From contig NZ_JBEXMJ010000007.1 in NCBI RefSeq assembly GCF_040610475.1, forward strand, positions 1 to 64,000: a stretch of 64,000 bases of DNA. Reading direction: 5' to 3'. Positions 40,854 to 48,443 of the stretch are shown one piece after another. A program made the translations under genes and the position numbers. This DNA is from Actinopolymorpha sp. NPDC004070. GTDB lineage: Bacteria > Actinomycetota > Actinomycetes > Propionibacteriales > Actinopolymorphaceae. Each line of letters starts with the position of its first letter. The stretch's first letter is position 1. The notes below the pieces were generated by a model. That model was not told the origin of the DNA. It worked only from the letters and a program-made list of their open reading frames with translations, and searched no databases.

Positions 40854-42351
40854 GGAGGGTTCAAGTAGGGGCTCGGCCCGTACCCGAACCAGGTTCGCGC
40901 CGTCACCGAGCGGTGACCTCCACGTTGGTGCCGTCCGGACGGCGTTGTACTCCTGGGCCTGGGCGCGCCACTGCGGCGGAAGCTTCGTGGTCCGGATCGA
41001 GGACACCGACCGGTCCCGGGTGTCACCGGACGCGGTGGCCGCGACGATGGGCGCACTGGCCTGGCTGGGCCTGGACTGGGACGAGGGGCCCGACGTCGGC
41101 GGGGAGTTCGGGCCGTACCGCCAGAGCGAGCGGCTGGGGCTGTACCGCGAGTGGGTCGACAAGTTCCTCGCCGACGGTACGGCGTACCACTGCTACTGCT
41201 CCCAGGAGGAGCTCGACGGCGAGCGGGACGAGCAACGCACCCAGGGTCTCCCGTCGGGATATGCCGGCCACTGTCGCGAGCTCACCACCGCGCAGGTCAC
41301 CGCCTACCGCCGCGAGGGCAGGCGGCCGGTGGTCCGTTTCCGGATGCCGGAGGGCTCCACGGTCGTCCGCGACACCATCCGCGGCGAGATCGTCTTCGAC
41401 CACGCGAACGTGCCCGACTTCGTGGTGCAGCGTTCCGACGGGTATCCGCTCTACAACCTCGCGGTGTCGGTGGACGACGCCCTGATGAAGATCACCCACA
41501 TCGTCCGCGGTGACGACCTGCTGGCCTCCACGCCCCGCCAGATCGCCATCCTCGCAGCGATGGGGGTGGCCGAGGACGACCTGCCCGTCTACACCCACAC
41601 CCCGGACATCCTGGCTGCGGACGGCTCGCCGCTGTCGTCGTGGCACCGGGCGGCGGGCATCTCGTGGTACCGCGACCACGGCTACCTCCCGGAGGCGGTG
41701 GTCAACTACCTCGCGCTGCTGGGCTGGTCGCCGGGTGGTGACCGGGAGGAGCTGACGCTGGACTCGCTGGTCGAGTCGTTCGACCTCGAACGCGTCGGCG
41801 CGACCGCCGGCCGGCTCGACCCGCGCAAGCTGGACGCCATCAACGGCGACAAGATCCGCGCGCTTTCCCCGGAGGAGTTCGTCGGGCGGACCATGCCGTT
41901 CCTCACCCGGGCCGGCCTGGTGAGCGATCCGCCGGCGCCGGGGCAGACCCGCACCGTCGCGGCCGCCGCCCCGCTGATCCAGGAACGCCTCGTCCACCTC
42001 ACCGAGGCGGCCGACATGCTGGCGTTCCTGCTGGTGCCCGAGCACGTCTTCGACGTCGATCCGGAGGAGGCCGCCCGGATCCTCACCGAGGACGCCAAGG
42101 CGGTGCTGGAGGCCGCCGAGGCGGCGCTGCGGGCGTTGCCGGACTGGACCGACGAGGCGATCGAACGCGCCCTGCGGCGCACCCTGGTCGACGAGCTCGG
42201 CCGCCGGCCCAAGCGGGCGTTCGGTCCGGTGCGCGTCGCGGTGACCGGGAGCAGAGTGTCGCCCCCGCTGTTCGAGTCGCTCACGCTGCTGGGCCGCGAG
42301 CGCACGCTGGCGAGGATCACCCGCGCCCTCGACCACCACGTCGGCGTCTGA
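40846..42351 (+). CDS. gltX: Glutamyl-tRNA synthetase with a degenerate KMSKS-type loop
   Basis: Class I GluRS of 501 residues. The HIGH-type motif is PSPSGDLHVGA, cysteines of the zinc site lie in YHCYCSQEEL and YAGHCREL, and VRIEDTDRSR and GYLPEAVVNYLALLGWS are normal. The family loop that normally reads L-S-K-R is L-S-S-W at 263-266, so its lysine and arginine are missing although length and frame on both sides are kept. With GatCAB it would charge tRNA-Glu and, if non-discriminating, tRNA-Gln. It could be a reduced-activity paralogue. ATG 40846 overlaps the FAH gene. Confidence 0.88.
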   Translation: MAREGSSRGSARTRTRFAPSPSGDLHVGAVRTALYSWAWARHCGGSFVVRIEDTDRSRVSPDAVAATMGALAWLGLDWDEGPDVGGEFGPYRQSERLGLYREWVDKFLADGTAYHCYCSQEELDGERDEQRTQGLPSGYAGHCRELTTAQVTAYRREGRRPVVRFRMPEGSTVVRDTIRGEIVFDHANVPDFVVQRSDGYPLYNLAVSVDDALMKITHIVRGDDLLASTPRQIAILAAMGVAEDDLPVYTHTPDILAADGSPLSSWHRAAGISWYRDHGYLPEAVVNYLALLGWSPGGDREELTLDSLVESFDLERVGATAGRLDPRKLDAINGDKIRALSPEEFVGRTMPFLTRAGLVSDPPAPGQTRTVAAAAPLIQERLVHLTEAADMLAFLLVPEHVFDVDPEEAARILTEDAKAVLEAAEAALRALPDWTDEAIERALRRTLVDELGRRPKRAFGPVRVAVTGSRVSPPLFESLTLLGRERTLARITRALDHHVGV

Positions 42352-42399
42352 GGAACGACCGTCCGACGGGCAGGTGCGCCCGTCGGACGGCACCGAACC

Positions 42400-43194
42400 T
42401 CAGGTGGTGGCGCCCTGTGCGGCGCTGCCGTCGTGAGTGTCCGCGGTCGAGGGCCGGGGCTGCGCGCCCAGGCCGGCCGCACGCCGGGCACGCACCCGCC
42501 TGATGTACCACATGTTCCACGTCAGCAGGACGACGAAGCCCGCGATGCCGAGTACCGACGACAGCCCGGCCATCACGTCCACCGGCAGCAGATAGACGAG
42601 CACCACCCGCACCGCCGCCTCCACCAGCAGGCCGGCGCCCCACCCCGCCGACAGTACGAAGAACGTACGCCGGAAACCAGGGGAGGAGTGCCACATCTCC
42701 TCCCAGCCGGCCCGGGCGGCTACGGTGCGCGCGGAGAACCTGCGCGCCGCGTAGAAGATCAGCGGCCGGCCGACGAAACAGCTGCCCAGGAAGGCCAGTC
42801 CGGCGGCGCCGGTGCCGAAGGACTCCTTCACCAGCAGGAAGCGCGCGTCGCCGGTGACCAATGACATCACCAGGCCGAAGCCGAAGATCGCCACCATGAA
42901 GGCCGCGAACGCGTCGAACGTGCGGGCCCTGATTGCGACGTAGGCCACCCGGACTCCCGCGACCAGGGTGCCGGCGAGCAGCGAGACGTACGGACTGGCG
43001 CCCAGGGCCCGGCAGGCGTAGTAGGCGGCGATCGAGGGGACGACGTCCCACACCATGCCCAGCAGGATCTCGCGGAACTGCGCCCGCCCACCGGCCTGAG
43101 CGGCGAGAGCGCCGGCGTCGGAGGTGCCGGCGGTGCTGTCGGGGCGGGCCGTGCTGGCGGTGGTGTCGGTGTCGTTGTGGTCCGGCGCGGTCAT
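42400..43194 (-). CDS. VC0807-type multi-pass membrane protein
   Basis: Protein of 264 residues with about six hydrophobic helices between residues 45 and 235. Conserved-looking blocks are LLGMVWDVVPSIAAYYACRALG, cited by MVWDVVPSIAAYY, and FLVKESFGTGAAGLAFLGSCF (cited by KESFGTGAAGLAFLGS), which fit the VC0807/DUF3159-like group of unknown function. Both ends are polar. Its ATG overlaps the stop of the GNAT/carotenoid-oxygenase gene (ATGA), so they form one operon under the PadR intergenic region. Confidence 0.65.
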   Translation of the reverse strand: MTAPDHNDTDTTASTARPDSTAGTSDAGALAAQAGGRAQFREILLGMVWDVVPSIAAYYACRALGASPYVSLLAGTLVAGVRVAYVAIRARTFDAFAAFMVAIFGFGLVMSLVTGDARFLLVKESFGTGAAGLAFLGSCFVGRPLIFYAARRFSARTVAARAGWEEMWHSSPGFRRTFFVLSAGWGAGLLVEAAVRVVLVYLLPVDVMAGLSSVLGIAGFVVLLTWNMWYIRRVRARRAAGLGAQPRPSTADTHDGSAAQGATT

Positions 43195-44693
43195 GCGCGG
43201 AAGCCCTTCTCGTCGGTGTGGTCTGCGTCGTTGTCGTGGTGGTCGGGAATCCAGCTTCCGTGGAACCCCGCGGGCACCCGGCGGGGCAGGTGGACCGTGG
43301 CGACCGGCGGACCGGTCACGTCGCTCGCGTCCAGTACCAACAGGTCCGAGCCGCTGCCGGCCTTGTCGGTGACGACCGTGAGCAGCCAGCCGTCGTCCTC
43401 CCGGCGTACGCCCTCGGCAGGAACGAAGATCGCCTCGCCGGGCACGATTTCCGGGCCGAGGTCGTGGTACTGCCTGTTTCCGGACTCCACGTCGTACTTC
43501 ACGATCGCGCCGGACCCAGGACGTCCGGTGTGCGCGCCGTCCTCGTCGGTGCCGACCGTGCCGACGGTGTAGAGGTAGCGGCTGCCCAGCCCGGTGCGGG
43601 TCTCGTCGTGGGTGGGGAACTCCACCCCCAGGTCGTCCAGCGGCTGCTCGCTCACCGAGCCGTCCCGAGGGTCGAGAACCCAACGGTACAAGGCGCTCAC
43701 GCCGGTCTCGGCGACCGCGTTCGCCATCCCGGCAGGACCTCCCGGCAGGCCCCGGCCGGCGCCGTCGGCCTTCGCGTCGCCCCCGATCCGGGCCCAGCTG
43801 GAGTCCCACGCGCTCCGGCTGTAGCGAACGACGTCCAGCACGATCCGCCCGTCGGCCTGCTCGTGGGCGTTGCCGACGTGGAAGACGTAGCAGGGCTCGA
43901 CGTCGAACCACCGCACGCCGCCGGTTCCGTCGCGGCGCATCACGCCGAGCCGGGCGCCGTAATCGTCGTCCCACTGGAACGGCATCCCCTTGCCGCCCAG
44001 CTCCGGGTGGAACGTGAGCGGCAGGTCCAGCCAGACGACGTGGTGCGCGGTGATCGCGAAGTCGTGCATCATCGTCGGGCCGGGCACGTCGATCGCAACG
44101 CTGTCCTGCAACTGCCCGTCCGCGGACATCCGGTGGTAGGTGACGTACGGCCGGTGAGTCACGCTGTAGCCGAAGAAGAACAGCTCGCCGGTCACCGGGT
44201 CGGTCTTGGGGTGCGCGGTCATCGCGGTGGTCAGCCGGCCGCCGAAGTCGCACGGGCCGACCGTGTCCAGGTCGGGCGTCACCTCGTACGGCAGACCCCC
44301 TTCGCACAGGGCGAGCAGCCGTCCGCCGTGCTCGACGATGTGCGTGTTGGCGACGGTCGCGGCGAGGTCACGGGTGCCGTGGGGGCCGTAGGGATTCGCA
44401 CCCTCCAGCAGCCGGGTGCGCACCCAGCGGTTGCGGTACCACTCGGCCCGGCCGTCGCGGATGCGGACGCCGTGCAGCATGCCGGAGCCGGTGAACCAGT
44501 GCGGGGTTCGCTGTCCAGGCAGGGGATTCGGGCCGTTGCGCAGGTACTGGCCGGACAGCTCCGGCGGCAGCGTGCCGGTCACCGGGAGGTCCGCCGCGGT
44601 GATCTCGTCCGGGACGGGCGCGAGGTGGCCCAGCATGTGCGCGGGCCGGGCTTCGGTGGTCTCGGATGCGTTCGTGGTGTGGAGCGCTGGCAT
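43191..44693 (-). CDS. Carotenoid oxygenase portion with internal start
   Basis: Alternative product of the same frame: ATG 44691-44693 preceded by GGGGGAACGAC would give a 500-residue stand-alone carotenoid oxygenase, the normal family length. It is listed separately because its ribosome binding site looks as good as that of the full-length protein. Whether one or both products exist cannot be decided from sequence. Confidence 0.5.
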   Translation of the reverse strand: MPALHTTNASETTEARPAHMLGHLAPVPDEITAADLPVTGTLPPELSGQYLRNGPNPLPGQRTPHWFTGSGMLHGVRIRDGRAEWYRNRWVRTRLLEGANPYGPHGTRDLAATVANTHIVEHGGRLLALCEGGLPYEVTPDLDTVGPCDFGGRLTTAMTAHPKTDPVTGELFFFGYSVTHRPYVTYHRMSADGQLQDSVAIDVPGPTMMHDFAITAHHVVWLDLPLTFHPELGGKGMPFQWDDDYGARLGVMRRDGTGGVRWFDVEPCYVFHVGNAHEQADGRIVLDVVRYSRSAWDSSWARIGGDAKADGAGRGLPGGPAGMANAVAETGVSALYRWVLDPRDGSVSEQPLDDLGVEFPTHDETRTGLGSRYLYTVGTVGTDEDGAHTGRPGSGAIVKYDVESGNRQYHDLGPEIVPGEAIFVPAEGVRREDDGWLLTVVTDKAGSGSDLLVLDASDVTGPPVATVHLPRRVPAGFHGSWIPDHHDNDADHTDEKGFRA

Positions 44694-45326
44694 GTCGTTC
44701 CCCCGTGTCGGTGTCAGAGGCTCCCGCCACATGCCCCACACCGGCGGTCCGCCCGGCAGCGGGATCTCGGCGGTGACGGCGAACCCGAATCGTTCGTAGT
44801 ACGCGGTGAGTTCCGGCCGGCTCGCTTCCAGGTAGGCCGGCAGGCCGTCCCGGTCGCAGTCGGCGAGGTGGTCCTGGAGCAGGCGTTCGCCGACGCCGGT
44901 GCCCTGGACGTGCGGGCTCACTCCGACGAAGGCGAGGTACCAGTGCGGCTGGGACGGATGGCTGCGTTCCAGCGCCGCGGCGATCCTCGCTGCCGCACCG
45001 AGGCGCCGCCCGGTCGCCAAGGCCAGGCCGGGCAGCGACAGGGCCGCGCGCCAGGGCGGCACGGCGTGCCCGGGCGGGGTCCACAGCGCAGCGCCCACCG
45101 GCGTTCCGTCCCGGTCGGCGAGGGCGCTGCTCGCGTGCGGCAGGTAGAAGTGCCGGGCCATGGTCGCGAACATCCGCCGCAGCCGCCAGGGCCTGGCCGC
45201 CGGGTCGGGCAGGATCGCGCTGGTCACCGGGTCGTCGGCGAACGCGAGCGCGAGTACCCGGGAAAGCGAGCGGGTGTCGGCCGGCCGGGCGGGCCGGATC
45301 GTGACGTCGCTCACTGTCCCGGGCAT
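43191..45326 (-). CDS. GNAT acetyltransferase - carotenoid oxygenase fusion protein
   Basis: One uninterrupted frame of 711 codons. Residues 1-203 are a GNAT domain (VSPHVQGTGVGERLL at 136-150, AYYERFGF at 175-182). Residues about 212-711 are a complete retinal-pigment-epithelium/carotenoid cleavage oxygenase with all four iron-binding histidine motifs: TAHPKTDP, MMHDF, VFHVGNAHE and GFHGSW. The start is ATG 45324-45326 with GAGGAGG just before it. No stop separates the domains. An internal ATG at 44693 has its own GGGGGA site, so a separate oxygenase may also be made. Substrate is presumably a carotenoid or stilbenoid. Confidence 0.8.
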   Translation of the reverse strand: MPGTVSDVTIRPARPADTRSLSRVLALAFADDPVTSAILPDPAARPWRLRRMFATMARHFYLPHASSALADRDGTPVGAALWTPPGHAVPPWRAALSLPGLALATGRRLGAAARIAAALERSHPSQPHWYLAFVGVSPHVQGTGVGERLLQDHLADCDRDGLPAYLEASRPELTAYYERFGFAVTAEIPLPGGPPVWGMWREPLTPTRGNDMPALHTTNASETTEARPAHMLGHLAPVPDEITAADLPVTGTLPPELSGQYLRNGPNPLPGQRTPHWFTGSGMLHGVRIRDGRAEWYRNRWVRTRLLEGANPYGPHGTRDLAATVANTHIVEHGGRLLALCEGGLPYEVTPDLDTVGPCDFGGRLTTAMTAHPKTDPVTGELFFFGYSVTHRPYVTYHRMSADGQLQDSVAIDVPGPTMMHDFAITAHHVVWLDLPLTFHPELGGKGMPFQWDDDYGARLGVMRRDGTGGVRWFDVEPCYVFHVGNAHEQADGRIVLDVVRYSRSAWDSSWARIGGDAKADGAGRGLPGGPAGMANAVAETGVSALYRWVLDPRDGSVSEQPLDDLGVEFPTHDETRTGLGSRYLYTVGTVGTDEDGAHTGRPGSGAIVKYDVESGNRQYHDLGPEIVPGEAIFVPAEGVRREDDGWLLTVVTDKAGSGSDLLVLDASDVTGPPVATVHLPRRVPAGFHGSWIPDHHDNDADHTDEKGFRA

Positions 45327-45402
45327 CGCTTCCTCCTCGTGCGCTTCCCCGTCGTACCGCTTCCCCGTCGTGCCACCAGAACTATGACCATTCGGTCTCG
45401 AC

Positions 45403-45418
45403 ATGTCAATATCAACAT
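45403..45418. promoter_or_regulatory. PadR-type operator ATGT-N8-ACAT
   Basis: ATGT (45403-45406) and ACAT (45415-45418) are separated by 8 bases, the arrangement typical of PadR sites. The flanks extend as a repeated ACATGTCA. It lies between the divergent GNAT/oxygenase and padR genes. On the minus strand TTGACA and CATAGT, 17 bases apart, overlap it, so PadR binding would block that promoter. Confidence 0.6.
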
Positions 45419-45507
45419 GTCAGTTTTGACGGTAGGCTCGGCGGCACGTGGGAACGACGTGGACGAGACCACCGGCGGCAGCCGGGAAAGCCCGAGGAGA
45501 TCGCCAG

Positions 45508-46074
45508 ATGTCGCTGAGATACGCCCTGCTCGGGCTGCTCTCCGAACGGCCGGCCAGCGGATACGCACTGACCCAGCGGTTCGAGCAGTCGCTGCAGAAG
45601 TACGCCTGGCACGCCAACCACAGCCAGATCTATCCCGAGCTCGCCAAGCTGGCGGCCGACGGCCTGGTCACCGTGGTCGAGGAGGGCGCCCGTGGCCGGC
45701 GTACGTACGCGATCACCGACGCCGGCCGGGAGGCGCTGCGCGAGTGGCTGCTCACGTCGGGCGGCGGACCCCGGCGCGTCCGCAACGAAGCCGTCCTGCG
45801 GACGTTCCTGCTGTCCACGCTCGAGCCCGCCGACGCGGCCCTGCTCCTGCGCGGGTACGTCGACCGGTCCGCACGGGACCTGGCCGAGCTCCAGGCCGTG
45901 GTGGCCGACCTGGAGGCGTCGGAGCAGGCGGGCGAGCCCCAGCGGTTCGGCCGGTTCGCCGCGGAGTTCGGCGTGCGGCAGTACGCCGCGTTCCACGACT
46001 GGGCGCAGTGGGCGCTGGCCCGCGTGGAGTCCGCCACCCCGGACGAAGGAGACGGCCAGGAGTCGGGGGCGTGA
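45508..46074 (+). CDS. PadR-family transcriptional regulator
   Basis: Protein of 188 residues. The N-terminal winged helix has the PadR opening MSLRYALLGLLSERPASGYALTQRFEQSL (cited by LRYALLGLL and SGYALTQRF), with SQIYPELAKLAADGLV as recognition helix and RRTYAITDAGREALREWL as the wing. The C-terminal helical dimerisation part has the PadR AphA-like layout. GAGGAG at 45494-45499 sets ATG 45508. It probably represses the divergent oxygenase operon and itself through the operator between them. Confidence 0.88.
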   Translation: MSLRYALLGLLSERPASGYALTQRFEQSLQKYAWHANHSQIYPELAKLAADGLVTVVEEGARGRRTYAITDAGREALREWLLTSGGGPRRVRNEAVLRTFLLSTLEPADAALLLRGYVDRSARDLAELQAVVADLEASEQAGEPQRFGRFAAEFGVRQYAAFHDWAQWALARVESATPDEGDGQESGA

Positions 46075-46191
46075 CCCAGAAGCCCCTGGTCACCAGGATT
46101 TGCCTGCGCATGGTGGTAGGTGACCCCGGCGCGGGTGCATGATCTTCGCGCACACGCGACGACCAGGCGTGCTCGACGGGGGAAATCACTG

Positions 46192-47208
46192 ATGGCGTAC
46201 GCACCTGAGCGGGTTCAGCCCGGCAGGCCCGAACTCACCGACGGGCCGGGGCAACCGAAGTCCGGTTCCGAGCGGGCCGCCGGGCCCGGGCAGGTCGGCC
46301 CGCTGTCACCGGCCGAGGAGGAGTTGCTGCGCTCCCTGGTCGCCGACGGCTGGGAGCTTCCGGTGGCGTTGACCGGGCGCCGGCGCAGGGTCGCGCAGGT
46401 CGCGCCCGCGCTCTATCCGGTCGCCGTCGCTGCCCACCGTGCCCGCAGGCGGGTGCGCTGGATGACCTCCGGAACGCGCTGGGCGCACGGACGCGCCGCC
46501 GAGCCGCTGCCGGTCCGGGTGAAGCGGCACAACTCCCTGTTGCTGCGCCAGCTGGGTGAGAGCGAGATGTGGCTGCAGCACAACAAGGTCGCCAACCTCA
46601 GGTTGGCGGCGCCGCGGGTGTCGGGACTGCTGGTCGGGCCGGGGGAGACGCTGTCGTTCTGCCGTACGGTCGGCAAGGCGACCAGGCGGCGCGGGTACGT
46701 CGACGGGATGCTGTTGTCCAACGGCAAGGCGCGGGCCGGCCTCGGCGGCGGGATCTGCCAGCTGGCGAACCTCCTGCACTGGATGTTCCTGCACAGTCCG
46801 CTGACCGTCGTCGAACGCTCCGCGCACGGCTGGGACCCGTTCCCCGACAACGGCAGGGTGATCCCCTGGGGCACCGGCTGCGCGGTCTTCTACAACTACG
46901 TCGACCTGCAGGTGCGCAACGACACCGACGCGACGTTCCAGGTGCTGGCCGGGGTCGGCGACCGCTACCTCGAGGGCGAGCTGCGCGCCGACCGGGAGCT
47001 GCCGCACTCGTACTCGGTGTACGCGAAGGACGAGCAGTTCCTGACCCTCGGCGGCCGGCACTTCCGCCGCAACGAGATCTGGCGGTCGGTGATCGACCGG
47101 CGTACCGGCAACCGCGTACGCGAGGAACTCCTCAAGCGGAACTTCGCTCTCGCGACCTACGTGCCAAAGGGTTTCGAGGAGGGACAGGCCGGGTCGAAGC
47201 GTGGGTGA
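46192..47208 (+). CDS. VanW family protein
   Basis: Protein of 338 residues. The VanW domain covers about 110-300, with VSGLLVGPGETLSFCRTVGK, cited by GPGETLSFC, and LGGGICQLANLLHWMFLHSPL, cited by GGGICQLANLL, followed by the SAHGWDPFPD segment. A polar N-terminal region of about 45 residues shows no signal peptide. VanW proteins occur in some vancomycin-resistance clusters and widely elsewhere, with unknown biochemistry. ATG 46192 follows GGGGGAAA. No other van genes lie here. Confidence 0.85.
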   Translation: MAYAPERVQPGRPELTDGPGQPKSGSERAAGPGQVGPLSPAEEELLRSLVADGWELPVALTGRRRRVAQVAPALYPVAVAAHRARRRVRWMTSGTRWAHGRAAEPLPVRVKRHNSLLLRQLGESEMWLQHNKVANLRLAAPRVSGLLVGPGETLSFCRTVGKATRRRGYVDGMLLSNGKARAGLGGGICQLANLLHWMFLHSPLTVVERSAHGWDPFPDNGRVIPWGTGCAVFYNYVDLQVRNDTDATFQVLAGVGDRYLEGELRADRELPHSYSVYAKDEQFLTLGGRHFRRNEIWRSVIDRRTGNRVREELLKRNFALATYVPKGFEEGQAGSKRG

Positions 47209-47303
47209 CCCGGTCGCTTTGGGGTCCGCGACCGGTCTCCGGTATTGTGCTTCGCGGCTCACCACCCCGGCGCTTTCACCGGCTCGGGGGGAGGGTCGTC
47301 CCA

Positions 47304-47375
47304 TGGGGTATGGGGTAATTGGCAGCCCGACTGGTTCTGGTCCAGTTAGTCTAGGTTCGAGTCCTAGTACCCCAG
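47304..47375 (+). tRNA. tRNA-Gln (CUG)
   Basis: The acceptor arm TGGGGTA (47304-47310) pairs with TACCCCA (47368-47374), with discriminator G 47375. The anticodon stem ACTGG/CCAGT encloses the loop TTCTGGT, anticodon CTG. The T arm is CTAGG-TTCGAGT-CCTAG (47351-47367). The 3' CCA is not encoded. Its presence fits the GatCAB route to Gln-tRNA. Confidence 0.93.
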
Positions 47376-47422
47376 CGAGTGAGCTGGTAAGGCACTTGCT
47401 AGAGTTCAGCTCGCTTCTTCAA

Positions 47423-47495
47423 GGCCCCGTTGTGTAGCGGCCTAGCACGCCGCCCTCTCAAGGCGGTAGCGCCGGTTCGAATCCGGTCGGGGCTA
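47423..47495 (+). tRNA. tRNA-Glu (CUC)
   Basis: The acceptor arm GGCCCCG (47423-47429) pairs with CGGGGCT (47488-47494), with one G-T at the first pair and discriminator A 47495. The anticodon stem CCGCC/GGCGG (47450-47454, 47462-47466) holds the loop CTCTCAA, anticodon CTC. The T arm is GCCGG-TTCGAAT-CCGGT. The 3' CCA is not encoded. It is probably co-transcribed with the upstream tRNA-Gln. Confidence 0.93.
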
Positions 47496-47505
47496 CAACC
47501 CGCGT

Positions 47506-47540
47506 AGGCCCTCTTCCCCAGCTGGGGAAGAGGGCCTTTC
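47506..47540 (+). terminator. Perfect 14-bp hairpin terminator after tRNA genes
   Basis: AGGCCCTCTTCCCC (47506-47519) pairs exactly with GGGGAAGAGGGCCT (47524-47537) around AGCT, followed by TTTC. It may serve both the tRNA pair and the convergent ndgR gene. Confidence 0.85.
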
Positions 47541-47578
47541 GCCGTTTCGGCCGGCTTTCCGGGCGCGGGCGCGCACGG

Positions 47579-48298
47579 TCACTCGGCAGCGCGCCGCAAG
47601 GCCTCCGACAGGCGTTCGGCGGCTGCCATCACCGCCGGGGCGTGCATCCGGCCGGGCTGGCGGGACAGGCGTTCCAGCGGGCCGGAGACCGACACGGCCG
47701 CGACCACCTTGCCCGAGGGCGAACGGATCCCCGACGAGACCGAGGCCACGCCGGTCTCTCGTTCACCCACGCTCTGTGCCCAGCCCCGGCGGCGGACGGC
47801 GGCCAGCGTGGCCGCGGTGAACTTCGCACCCTGCAGGCCGCGGTGCATCCGCTCCGGTTCCTCCCAGGCGAGCAGGATCTGGGCGGCGGAGCCCGCCTGC
47901 ATGGTCAGCTGGGTGCCCACCGGGATGCTGTCGCGCAGCCCCGTCGGCCGGTCGGCGGCGGCGACGCAGACGCGCCCCTCGCCCTGCCGGCGGAACAGTT
48001 GTGCGGACTCCCCGGTGATGTCGCGAAGGCGGGCCAGAACGGGCCCTGCGGCCGCCAGCAGGCGGTCCTCGCCGGCCGCGGCGGCGAGCTCGCCGAGCCG
48101 TGGGCCGAGGATGAACCGGCCCTGCATGTCCCGGGCGACCAGCCGGTGGTGCTCCAGGGCGACCGCCAGGCGGTGCGCTGTGGGCCTGGCCAGCCCGGTG
48201 ACCTGGACGAGGCCGGCCAGGGTCGCGGGACCGGCTTCCAGGGCCCCGAGTACGAGCGCTGCCTTGTCAAGTACGCCGACTCCGCTAGAGTTGTCCAT
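47579..48298 (-). CDS. ndgR: IclR-family regulator NdgR-like
   Basis: Protein of 239 residues. The N-terminal winged helix (about 8-70) includes [25 protein letters not shown] (cited by [16 protein letters not shown]) and the C-terminal IclR effector domain spans about 80-235. It lies divergent to leuCD, the arrangement known for NdgR/LtbR-type regulators of leucine synthesis and amino-acid-dependent growth in actinobacteria. A palindrome between the two genes is the likely binding site. Assignment rests on family fold and position. Confidence 0.82.
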   Translation of the reverse strand: MDNSSGVGVLDKAALVLGALEAGPATLAGLVQVTGLARPTAHRLAVALEHHRLVARDMQGRFILGPRLGELAAAAGEDRLLAAAGPVLARLRDITGESAQLFRRQGEGRVCVAAADRPTGLRDSIPVGTQLTMQAGSAAQILLAWEEPERMHRGLQGAKFTAATLAAVRRRGWAQSVGERETGVASVSSGIRSPSGKVVAAVSVSGPLERLSRQPGRMHAPAVMAAAERLSEALRRAAE

Positions 48299-48307
48299 GA
48301 CTCGATA

Positions 48308-48333
48308 TTGCCGTCTCGAATTCCGAGACGCAA
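48308..48333. promoter_or_regulatory. Palindromic operator between ndgR and leuC
   Basis: GTCTCG (48313-48318) and CGAGAC (48324-48329) surround AATTC, with TTG (48308-48310) and CAA (48331-48333) extending the symmetry. The 26-bp element lies 10 bases upstream of the ndgR start and 111 bases upstream of leuC. It is probably the NdgR site and would control both directions. Confidence 0.65.
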
Positions 48334-48443
48334 GTCCAGGAGTCCAAAATGGCCGTCGCTCCGGCCCGGTGACCGAGGAGACGGACCGCGGAGCGTCCGC
48401 GACATCACTTCACGAGAGCAATCACATACCAGGAGGCAGCAGC

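Noticed and set aside
37221..41162. Minus-strand 1313-codon open frame across cimA, the FAH gene and gltX
   Set aside because: It is antisense to clear housekeeping genes and is Arg/Pro/Gly/His-rich, a shadow caused by high GC.
42933..46142. Plus-strand 1069-codon open frame over the oxygenase operon
   Set aside because: Opposite strand carries motif-complete proteins; the frame has shadow composition and no ribosome binding site.
46192..47208. VanW as part of a vancomycin resistance cluster
   Set aside because: No vanH, vanA or vanX genes nearby, and the ddl gene is distant and ordinary.
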